DNA of 64,000 bases, from contig NZ_JAJADQ010000003.1 in assembly GCF_020447315.1 (NCBI RefSeq), positions 372,001 through 436,000 on the forward strand. Direction: 5' to 3'. A program made the translations under genes and the position numbers. The notes beneath the pieces were generated by a model that was not told the DNA's origin, ran no database searches, and saw nothing but the letters and a program-made list of their open reading frames with translations. Shown here one piece after another: positions 57,773-64,000 of the stretch (within the stretch, counting starts at the first letter, position 1; each line of letters starts with the position of its first letter). The stretch comes from Hymenobacter nitidus (lineage in GTDB: Bacteria > Bacteroidota > Bacteroidia > Cytophagales > Hymenobacteraceae).

Positions 57773-59158
57773 ATGAGCCAGAACATCTTAGAGCTTGCCC
57801 AGAACTATTTTGGTGGCGACACGGTACGCCAGACCAGCACCGCGCTGGGCGAGAATGAAAGCAGCATCGGTACTGCCCTGCGTAGCATTGTACCGCTGGT
57901 TTTGGGTGGGCTCTTTGCCCGTTCCCAGCAGCCCGGCGGCTCATCCGAGTTATTCGGCATGGCCAACCAGGCGCATAGCAGCGGTATTCTGGGCAACCTG
58001 AGCAGCCTGCTGGGGGGTATGAACGTGAATAACTCGGCTCCTGCTGCCGATGGCGGCCTGCTGAATAAAGGCGCCGAACTGCTGCGCTCCGTGTTCGGAA
58101 CGCACTATACCTCGGCCGTGGAAGGCATCAGCCAGCAGGCGGGGGTGCGTACCTCCACTACCAGCAGCCTGATGAATATGGCCGTGCCGGTCGTGCTGGG
58201 CCTGCTGGGCAAGCACTCGGCCGACAACAACCTCGATGCCAACGGCTTCGGCAGCTACCTCAACTCGCAGCGCGGCAACATCACGGGCGCGCTGGGCAGC
58301 CTGCCGGGTGGTCTGGGCACTATTCTTTCCGGTTTGGGCCTGGGCGCGGCGGCCTCGGGCCTGGGCAATGCGGCCAGCGCCACGGCCAACACCCTGGGCA
58401 ATACGGTGTCAGCGGCGGCCGGCCGCACCGCCGACGCGGCCCGCTCCACCGTGCGCGAGGTAGAGCCCGTGGCTTCTTCGCCCAGCCGCTGGCCCTGGCT
58501 GCTGCTCCTGCTGGCGGCCCTAGCGGCGCTGTTCTTCTTTATGCGGGGCTGCAACGACGAACCGGACCCCGCGGCAACGACCACCGAAACCACCCCAACT
58601 GACACGACCATGACGGCCGCGGCTCCGGCCGCCGCCACCGCCGTGGCGGGCCGCTACGACGAGGCCACCGGCAATTATATCTACGACACCGGGGCCAACA
58701 CCACCGTAACGCTGCCCGACGGCACCGCCCTGAACGTGGGCAGCAACTCGTTTGAGGCACGCCTGTTCAACTTCCTCAACGACCCGGGCCAGACCGTGAG
58801 CGACGACAAAACCCAGGGCTGGATGAGCCTCGACCGGGTGTACTTCAACACCGCCAAATCGACGCTGACAGCCGAGTCGCAGGCGCAGCTGAAAAACCTG
58901 GCGGCTATTCTGAAAGCCTTCCCCAACGCGGCCGTGAAACTGGGCGGCTACACCGATAACCAGGGCAAAGCCGATATGAACCTGCTGCTCAGCGCCGACC
59001 GCGCCAACATGGCCCGCAAAGCCGTGGTAGACAGCGGCATCGACGCGGGCCGCGTGACGGCCGAGGGCTACGGCCAGGAGCACCCCATTGCTGCGAACGA
59101 CACGCCCGAGGGCCGGGCCCAGAACCGCCGCGTGGATGTGCGCGTGACGAAGAAGTAA
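57773..59158 (+). CDS. DUF937-OmpA fusion protein
   Basis: 461 residues from the ATG at 57773. Residues 1-200 are DUF937-like with Gly/Asn-rich helices (LRSIVPLVLGGLFARSQ, VPVVLGLLGKHSAD). A membrane segment (RWPWLLLLLAALAALFFF) follows near 240, a Thr/Ala-rich linker, then an OmpA peptidoglycan-binding domain: VYFNTAKSTLTAESQAQL, GGYTDNQGKADMN and AQNRRVDVRV. The OmpA part should bind the cell wall, with DUF937 on the other side of the membrane. The start at 57773 is chosen because the family begins with MSQNILEL-like strings. Confidence 0.9.
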   Translation: MSQNILELAQNYFGGDTVRQTSTALGENESSIGTALRSIVPLVLGGLFARSQQPGGSSELFGMANQAHSSGILGNLSSLLGGMNVNNSAPAADGGLLNKGAELLRSVFGTHYTSAVEGISQQAGVRTSTTSSLMNMAVPVVLGLLGKHSADNNLDANGFGSYLNSQRGNITGALGSLPGGLGTILSGLGLGAAASGLGNAASATANTLGNTVSAAAGRTADAARSTVREVEPVASSPSRWPWLLLLLAALAALFFFMRGCNDEPDPAATTTETTPTDTTMTAAAPAAATAVAGRYDEATGNYIYDTGANTTVTLPDGTALNVGSNSFEARLFNFLNDPGQTVSDDKTQGWMSLDRVYFNTAKSTLTAESQAQLKNLAAILKAFPNAAVKLGGYTDNQGKADMNLLLSADRANMARKAVVDSGIDAGRVTAEGYGQEHPIAANDTPEGRAQNRRVDVRVTKK

Positions 59159-59176
59159 GCCCGCTTTTACCGCCTG

Positions 59177-59212
59177 AAAGCCTGCCGCTGAAATCCAGCG
59201 GCAGGCTTTTTT
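59177..59212 (+). terminator. Intrinsic terminator after the DUF937-OmpA gene
   Basis: AAAGCCTGCCGCTG (59177-59190) and CAGCGGCAGGCTTT (59196-59209) pair perfectly, followed by T. Confidence 0.9.
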
Positions 59213-59267
59213 GCTTGCTATTTTTGGAATAAGTGGCTTTCTTTCAAAAATATCTGCTTCTATCTAT

Positions 59268-60203
59268 ATGGACACCACTTCTGCTTCCACCTTTGCTATC
59301 GACCTTGGCCTGGCCCAACCCGAGCACAATGCAGGAGCGGCCCACGGCCCCAAGCATGGCCCCTCCACCTGCCTGAACTGCGGCACGCCGGTGCCCGAGC
59401 GGTTCTGCGGGCACTGCGGGCAGGACGCCCACCACACCCACCGTCTCAATCTGGCCCATATGCTGCACGAGATTCCGCATAGCATCTGGCACGTAGACAA
59501 GGGCATTCAGTACTCGCTCTGGAACGTTCTCACTCGCCCCGGCCCTACCATCCGGAGCTACCTGGCCGGGCAGCGCAAGTACCACTTCCCGCCCCTGTCC
59601 TTGCTGCTGATCGTGACCGGTACCTTCGCCTTTATTTCCGCCGTGCTGCACATCGACATGGTGCCGCCCCGCGACCCGGCCATGCCCGAGGCCGCGTGGC
59701 AGGCGCAAAAGGAGATAACCAGCTTTATGGCCAAGTACATGAGCTGGGTCTATGTGGCGCTGGTGCCCGTAATAGCTGCCTTTGCCCGCCTATTTCTGCG
59801 CCGAGGCGGCTACAACTACGCCGAGTGCCTGGTGATAGCGGCTTTCATCACGGCAGCCTGCAATTTTCTGACGCTACTCGCTCTGCCCGTAATGTATTTT
59901 TTCTCCGGCACCCCCCAAATTCAACAAGCGAGTTTCGCCGTGTCGGTCGTCAGCCTGGGCTTTGCTACCTGGGCCTACAGCACCATGCTGGCCCATACCG
60001 GCCTGAGCCTGGCGGGTCGGCTGCTGCGAGGTTTTTTCCCCTTCGTGTTGGGTATTATAGTGCCTTCCATGCTGGTCGGCTTTATGGGGGTGGCGCTCAA
60101 TTGGGATAACTTCAAAAAGAGCGTACAGGAACAGCAGCGGCTTCAGCAACAGCAGGCCCAGTCGATGCCCGCGCCGGTGCGCCCGGCAGGGCCCGCGCAC
60201 TAA
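59268..60203 (+). CDS. DUF3667 domain-containing membrane protein with zinc ribbon
   Basis: 311 residues from the ATG at 59268. After a Gly/His-rich N-terminus there is a zinc ribbon CLNCGTPVPERFCGHCGQD (in parts: CLNCGTP, FCGHCGQ), then the DUF3667 core HMLHEIPHSIWHVDKG and about six membrane segments. DUF3667 proteins are common in Bacteroidota and of unknown function. A terminator follows. The C-terminus is a short Gln-rich tail. Confidence 0.88.
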   Translation: MDTTSASTFAIDLGLAQPEHNAGAAHGPKHGPSTCLNCGTPVPERFCGHCGQDAHHTHRLNLAHMLHEIPHSIWHVDKGIQYSLWNVLTRPGPTIRSYLAGQRKYHFPPLSLLLIVTGTFAFISAVLHIDMVPPRDPAMPEAAWQAQKEITSFMAKYMSWVYVALVPVIAAFARLFLRRGGYNYAECLVIAAFITAACNFLTLLALPVMYFFSGTPQIQQASFAVSVVSLGFATWAYSTMLAHTGLSLAGRLLRGFFPFVLGIIVPSMLVGFMGVALNWDNFKKSVQEQQRLQQQQAQSMPAPVRPAGPAH

Positions 60204-60226
60204 AGTCTTCCCTGCGAATCAACTAC

Positions 60227-60266
60227 AAAAAAAGCCCGCCGCTGAACGTCAGCGGCGGGCTTTTTC
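60227..60266. terminator. Bidirectional intrinsic terminator
   Basis: AAAAAGCCCGCCGCTGA and TCAGCGGCGGGCTTTTT pair around ACG with T-tracts on both strands, between the DUF3667 gene and the convergent deoxyhypusine-synthase-like gene. Confidence 0.9.
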
Positions 60267-60284
60267 TATTATTCAGTGGCAGAC

Positions 60285-60364
60285 TAGTAGCGCGAACTGT
60301 GTAGTTCGCGTGCCAGAACGACCTAGCGACGCGGGCCACGCGAACTACACAGTTCGCGCTACTA
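60285..60364. repeat. Perfect 28-base inverted repeat (REP-like)
   Basis: Arms at 60285-60312 and 60337-60364 are exact inverted copies with a 24-base centre. Each arm itself holds a near-palindrome GCGAACTGTGTAGTTCGC. There is no T-tract, and the terminator at 60227-60266 already serves both genes, so this is a repeat element rather than a terminator. The GTAGCGCGAAC string is familiar as an intergenic repeat in Hymenobacter-type genomes (recollection). Confidence 0.75.
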
Positions 60365-60376
60365 CGCAACGGGCAA

Positions 60377-61348
60377 TTACTGGCCCAGCACCATAGCAAA
60401 CACCAGCGGGGCGACGATGGTAGCGTCCGACTCGATGATGTACTTGGGCGTGTCTTGGCCCAGCTTGCCCCAGGTGATTTTCTCGTTGGGCACGGCGCCG
60501 GAGTACGAGCCATACGAGGTGGTCGAGTCCGAAATCTGGCAGAAGTAGCCCCACAGCGGCACGCTGGTGCGGCCCAAATCCTGGTGCAGCATGGGTACCA
60601 CGCAGATGGGGAAGTCGCCGGCAATGCCGCCGCCAATCTGGAAGAAGCCTACTTTGCTTTCCTCGGTAGCCTGCTCGGTGTACCAGCCAGCCAGGTAAAT
60701 CATGTACTCGATGCCGGTGCGCACGGTGTGGACATTCTTGATGTCGCCGCTGATAACGTGGCCGGCGAAGATGTTACCCAGCGTGCTGTCTTCCCAACCG
60801 GGGCAGATGATGGGCAAGTTTTTCTCGGCGGCGGCCAGCATCCAGCTGTCCTTGGGGTCGATCTGGTAGTACTGCTCCAGCTCACCCGACTTGAGGATCT
60901 GGTAGAAGAACTCGTGAGGAAAGTACCGCTCCCCAGCTTTGTCGGCCTGCTCCCAGAACTTCAGTACCGAGTGCTCGAGGCGGCGCATGGCTTCCTCTTC
61001 GGGAATGCAGGTGTCGGTTACGCGGTTCATGTGACGCTCGAGCAGAGCCTGCTCGTCGGCGGCCGTCAGGTCGCGGTAGTTGGGCACCCGCTCGTAGAAG
61101 TCGTGGGCGACCAGGTTGAAGATATCCTCTTCCAGGTTGGCACCGGTGCAGCTGATGATTTGCACCTTGTCCTGGCGGATCAGTTCGGCCAGCTGGATGC
61201 CCATTTCGGCGGTGCTCATGGCGCCAGCCAGGGTAATCATCATCTTGCCACCATCGGCCAGGTGCTTGTTGTAGCCTTCGGCGGCATCAATCAGGGCAGC
61301 GGCGTTGAAGTGGCGGTAGTGGTGCTTGAGGAAGTTCGTTACGTTCAT
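60377..61348 (-). CDS. Deoxyhypusine synthase family protein
   Basis: 323 residues from the ATG at 61348. Matches the DHS fold: TLAGAMSTAEMGIQLAELIR in parts (MITLAGAMSTAEMG), ISCTGANLEEDIF, and a C-terminal SGAVPNEKITWGKLGQDTP with the catalytic lysine in the WGK motif. DHS transfers the butylamine part of spermidine to a lysine of eIF5A in eukaryotes and archaea; bacteria have no eIF5A, so the substrate is different, possibly a polyamine such as in homospermidine synthesis. It is probably transcribed alone. Confidence 0.92.
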   Translation of the reverse strand: MNVTNFLKHHYRHFNAAALIDAAEGYNKHLADGGKMMITLAGAMSTAEMGIQLAELIRQDKVQIISCTGANLEEDIFNLVAHDFYERVPNYRDLTAADEQALLERHMNRVTDTCIPEEEAMRRLEHSVLKFWEQADKAGERYFPHEFFYQILKSGELEQYYQIDPKDSWMLAAAEKNLPIICPGWEDSTLGNIFAGHVISGDIKNVHTVRTGIEYMIYLAGWYTEQATEESKVGFFQIGGGIAGDFPICVVPMLHQDLGRTSVPLWGYFCQISDSTTSYGSYSGAVPNEKITWGKLGQDTPKYIIESDATIVAPLVFAMVLGQ

Positions 61349-61480
61349 CGAATCGGGGGTTCTGTATGTGGGTATGCGGTGTACAATCAAATGGCAACCG
61401 GGAATCGTTCAATACGAAGCTCGTATATCGAAGATTCTGAACAGCGCACAATTGCGGCTGGGTTGCTTGCAAAAACAGCC

Positions 61481-62017
61481 TTACGAGGGCTGCTCAATCA
61501 TCAGGTTGTGGTTGGTGTAGATGCAGATGTCGGCGGCAATGTGCAGGGCCTCTTCCACCATCTGCCGGGCCGTGAGGTGGGGCGCGTGCTTCTTCAGGGC
61601 CAGAGCGGCGGCCTGGGCGTACATGGCCCCCGAGCCGATGGCGGCCACGTCGGAATCGGGCTCCAGCACGTCGCCGGTGCCGGCAATGACGAGCAGCTCG
61701 TCCTTGTCGGCTACTACCATCATGGCTTCGAGCTTGCGCAGGTACTGGTCTTTGCGCCATTCCTTGGCCAGCTCGATGGCGGCCCGGCGCAGCTGCCCGC
61801 CGTAGCCGTTGAGCTTTTCCTCAAACTTGTCGAGCAGCATAAAGGCATCGGCCGTGGAGCCGGCAAAGCCCGTCACGACTTTGCCATCCTGCAGCTTACG
61901 GACCTTGCGCACGTTGCTTTTGGCTACGTGCTTATCCATGGTGGCCTGGCCGTCGGCGCCGAGGGCAATTTCGCCGTTGTGGCGCACGCCGAGCACGGTA
62001 GTGGAACGGATTCTCAT
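61481..62017 (-). CDS. hslV: ATP-dependent protease subunit HslV
   Basis: 178 residues, the usual length. The nucleophile threonine is exposed after processing: MRIRSTTVLGVRHNGE, with the strand GEIALGADGQATMD, GKVVTGFAGSTADAF and GSGAMYAQAAALALKK. It forms the proteolytic double ring of HslUV with the ATPase HslU, which is not in the window. Residues after the Thr fit the family. Its upstream region holds three GATTGTT repeats and no clear -7 box. Confidence 0.95.
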   Translation of the reverse strand: MRIRSTTVLGVRHNGEIALGADGQATMDKHVAKSNVRKVRKLQDGKVVTGFAGSTADAFMLLDKFEEKLNGYGGQLRRAAIELAKEWRKDQYLRKLEAMMVVADKDELLVIAGTGDVLEPDSDVAAIGSGAMYAQAAALALKKHAPHLTARQMVEEALHIAADICIYTNHNLMIEQPS

Positions 62018-62033
62018 GTATTCGTTGATTGCA

Positions 62034-62140
62034 GATTGTTGATTGTTGATTGTTGCGGGGGTAAGGCCATAAACAAGGCAGCTGGCTGTCAGTTCGACCC
62101 GAACCGACAGCCAGCTGCCAACAATCAGCCTTCAACAATC
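62034..62140. repeat. GATTGTT tandem repeats and inverted copies around a hairpin
   Basis: GATTGTT occurs three times in tandem at 62034-62054; its inverse AACAATC occurs at 62120-62126 and 62134-62140. Between them is a hairpin (62077-62119) with 14-base perfect arms GGCAGCTGGCTGTC and GACAGCCAGCTGCC extended by GTTCG/CGAAC. On the minus strand it lies after the receptor gene and before hslV. It may act as a terminator or as a stable mRNA-end structure. Confidence 0.6.
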
Positions 62141-62150
62141 AACAAGTGAC

Positions 62151-64000
62151 TTAGAAACGGGCCTGCAATTTAGCAAAGTAAAACCGACCGTTGGCCCCCA
62201 TCTGTACCGGGTCCCAGGCGCCGCCGGTTTCCGTCAGCTGCGGGTTGAACATGGTTGGGTACACATTGCCCAGGTTGGAGCTGCCCACGGAGAGCTGCAA
62301 ATGGTTGGTCAGCGCGTAGCTGAGCGTCAGGTCGGTGGTGATGCGCGCTTCGTAGTTCATCGGTGCCCCGTCCCAATCGATGAGCTGCACCTTATCGAAG
62401 CGCACGAAGCGCAGCAGCGCCCCGAAGCGGCCCACGGTGTAGTCGAAGGTCAGGTTGACTTTGGACTGGGGGGCCGACGCCTTCACGAAGGCCTGTTCGC
62501 GCTTGCCAAAAAACTCTTCTTCCCGCCCGGCCAGCCGGCCGGAAGTCCGCACCCGGTCAATTTTCAGGTTGTTGACGTTGGCCGCCAGCGTGGAGTTGAG
62601 CCGGCTTTTGCCCAGACCCAGGCTGTGGCTCAGCACCACGTCCAGGCCCAGGGAGCGGGTGTCGGCGGCGTTGGCAAAAAACTGAGCCTGCCCGACCCGC
62701 AACGCCACCAAATCGGGGCCAATGACGGGGTCATCATCCGCAAACTGGCTGGTGAGCACCACCCGGTCTTTCACCTTGATGTAGTAGCCATCCAGGGTAA
62801 CGCTGAATCCCGAGCCCAGGCGGCTGGTCAGGCCCACGTTGGCACTAACGGACCGTTCCTGCTTGAGGCTAGGGATGCCCAGCTTTTGCGTCACGGCGCT
62901 GTTGTTACGAGCCAGCAGCACCTCCACCGGCTCGCCCTGAATGAAGTTGGTGAAAGTGGAGTTAAAGTTGATTTGAGCCAGCGATGGTGCCCGGAAGCCG
63001 GTGCTGAACGTACCGCGCAGGGTCACAAACTCGTTCAGGTTGTAGCGGGTCGCCAGCTTGTAGTTCAGGGTGCTGCCAAAGTCGCTGTAGCGCTCGAAGC
63101 GCAAAGCCGCCGCCACCAGCCACTGCTGCGACACGCTCAGTTCGGCATCAGCATAAGCCCCGAAATTGTCGCGCTCGGCCTCGATGGCGTCGCCGGGCTG
63201 GAAACCTGGAAAGCCCTGCGAGCCGCCGGTTACCTCCACATCGGGGTCGGTATTATAGTTGAAGTAAGAGGCTTTTTCGCCGGCAAACAGCCGGTACCAC
63301 TCCCGCCGCCCCTCCACGCCGAAGGCCAGGTTCAGCCCCGACAGTACGGTGGTGTAGTTGCGCGTGGCACTCAGGCCAATGACATTTTGCTGCAACTGGA
63401 AGCCACCGGCATCAAACGAGGTGGGCGAACTGGCGCCCAGGGAGGCATTCAGGCTGTTGCGCACCCCGTACTCGAAGCGGTTGGAGCCGAAGTTATTGCT
63501 CAGATCAAAGTCCCAGCCGCCTGCTTTGGCCTGCACGCCCACCACGGCCGAGCCGTCGTCGATGTCGCTGGTGATGATGGGGTCGAAGCCGTTGGGGTAA
63601 ATAGCCGGCACGTTGCGGTCATCATCGGCGAAGCGCGTCCAGGCGTAGGCGTCGCCCTTGCGCTTGTTGTAGCCGCCAAACACGTACACCAGCGCGTTGT
63701 CGCTGAGCGGAAACTTGGAGTTCAGGTACACCGAGGCATTGTTCACCTGGGGGTCGCCGTACTCGCGGCGGGCCAGCCCGTCGGAGGCCGGCACATTGGC
63801 CCGCTGGGTATGCTCGCGCTGGTTGTAGTCCAGGGTTACGTTCACAAAGCCACCTTTTGTGCCCACCCCAATGCCGTAATTGATGTTGGCATTGAGGTTT
63901 TCGCCGTCGTACTTCTTATCGTCGTTCCGGTAGCTGGCTTCGTAGGCCCCGTAGTTGATGCTGGTCGTTATTTCTTCCTCCTGCGAGCTTTTCAGCACGA
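62151..64000 (-). CDS. TonB-dependent outer-membrane receptor, C-terminal part (partial)
   Basis: The frame runs off the right edge; 616 residues are visible. It is a beta-barrel of the TonB-dependent type: GTFSTGFRAPSLAQINFN, GSGFSVTLDGYYIKVKDRV in parts, and ends FYFAKLQARF with the terminal Phe used for BAM assembly. The N-terminal plug and TonB box are outside. GTFSTGFRAPS is the conserved barrel string of iron- or siderophore-type receptors, though sugars and other ligands use the same group. It lies 134 bases downstream of hslV's start region on the same strand but is followed by the hairpin at 62077. Confidence 0.9.
   Translation of the reverse strand, partial: VLKSSQEEEITTSINYGAYEASYRNDDKKYDGENLNANINYGIGVGTKGGFVNVTLDYNQREHTQRANVPASDGLARREYGDPQVNNASVYLNSKFPLSDNALVYVFGGYNKRKGDAYAWTRFADDDRNVPAIYPNGFDPIITSDIDDGSAVVGVQAKAGGWDFDLSNNFGSNRFEYGVRNSLNASLGASSPTSFDAGGFQLQQNVIGLSATRNYTTVLSGLNLAFGVEGRREWYRLFAGEKASYFNYNTDPDVEVTGGSQGFPGFQPGDAIEAERDNFGAYADAELSVSQQWLVAAALRFERYSDFGSTLNYKLATRYNLNEFVTLRGTFSTGFRAPSLAQINFNSTFTNFIQGEPVEVLLARNNSAVTQKLGIPSLKQERSVSANVGLTSRLGSGFSVTLDGYYIKVKDRVVLTSQFADDDPVIGPDLVALRVGQAQFFANAADTRSLGLDVVLSHSLGLGKSRLNSTLAANVNNLKIDRVRTSGRLAGREEEFFGKREQAFVKASAPQSKVNLTFDYTVGRFGALLRFVRFDKVQLIDWDGAPMNYEARITTDLTLSYALTNHLQLSVGSSNLGNVYPTMFNPQLTETGGAWDPVQMGANGRFYFAKLQARF

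Noticed and set aside
61413..61425. TACGAAGCTCGTA as a fourth operator like those at 45200-45273
   Set aside because: The arms are only five bases with a 3-base gap, so the half-site spacing differs from the 16-base sites.
60455..62149. Long plus-strand open frame of 564 codons
   Set aside because: It is the antisense shadow of the deoxyhypusine-synthase-like gene and hslV, both of which match families. High GC at third positions opens antisense frames.
1..64000. tRNA, rRNA, CRISPR array, prophage or transposase genes
   Set aside because: None was seen on reading the gaps and coding frames; short or degenerate elements could still be missed without a search.

Overview
The window comes from the chromosome of a GC-rich member of the Bacteroidota, most likely Hymenobacter or a close relative in the Cytophagales. 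The basis is: a type IX secretion plug protein and a secreted phosphatase with a type IX C-terminal sorting domain; TonB-linked outer-membrane barrels with carboxypeptidase-regulatory N-termini; a DUF3276 (PUR-like) protein, a family typical of this phylum; and several genes preceded by the Bacteroidota -7 box TAnnTTTG. No rRNA, tRNA, CRISPR array, transposase or prophage gene was seen. Most of the window is core-like chromosome with short operons, many strong intrinsic terminators between convergent genes, and a few A+T-richer accessory patches.

Layout. 1-3000: the end of a Bat-type operon (membrane protein and VWA protein BatA), a YggS-type PLP protein and a DUF423 protein. 3100-7200 (mostly minus): DUF1573 protein, LpoB/CsgG-like protein, RecD-like helicase, a lipoprotein and a PaaI-type thioesterase. 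7200-16300: DUF4126, two Nudix hydrolases, DUF3822, CoaD, YfcE-type phosphoesterase, a tiny basic protein, threonine aldolase, NhaA, a PP2A-like phosphatase and an AlkA-like glycosylase. 16300-20700: a DUF58 operon, the DUF3276 protein, YchF, a PhnA-domain protein and a low-GC orphan between two terminators. 20700-26300: two tandem M48 metalloproteases and two polytopic membrane proteins. 26500-32500: the type IX plug protein, divergent from a PhoX / leucine-rich-repeat / di-haem peroxidase operon. 32500-37300: an ABC-F ATPase, then an A+T-rich accessory patch with a frameshifted gene, then a GAF protein. 37300-45000: an amidase, an unlisted 58-residue DUF2256 gene, two tandem beta-propeller lipoproteins, an AsmA-like protein and a PAS protein. 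45200-48700: an outer-membrane barrel gene whose promoter is bracketed by three near-identical palindromes, then a desaturase. 48900-57100: DinB-like, 2H phosphoesterase, SDR/AraC, secreted N-acetylmuramoyl-L-alanine amidase, ATP-grasp protein, a frameshifted secreted protein and a cystathionine gamma-synthase-type enzyme. 57100-64000: PH-domain, DUF937-OmpA and DUF3667 proteins, deoxyhypusine-synthase-like enzyme, HslV and the C-terminal part of a TonB-dependent receptor that runs off the edge.

The points most worth following are the three-operator promoter at 45200-45273, the PhoX-LRR-peroxidase operon (whose peroxidase carries an imelysin-like N-terminal domain) next to a type IX secretion gene, two single-base frameshifts in short homopolymers, a two-copy nested-palindrome repeat with a terminator core, and two promoters so close to their start codons that the mRNAs may be leaderless. 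All calls are from reading the sequence; no database search was possible.
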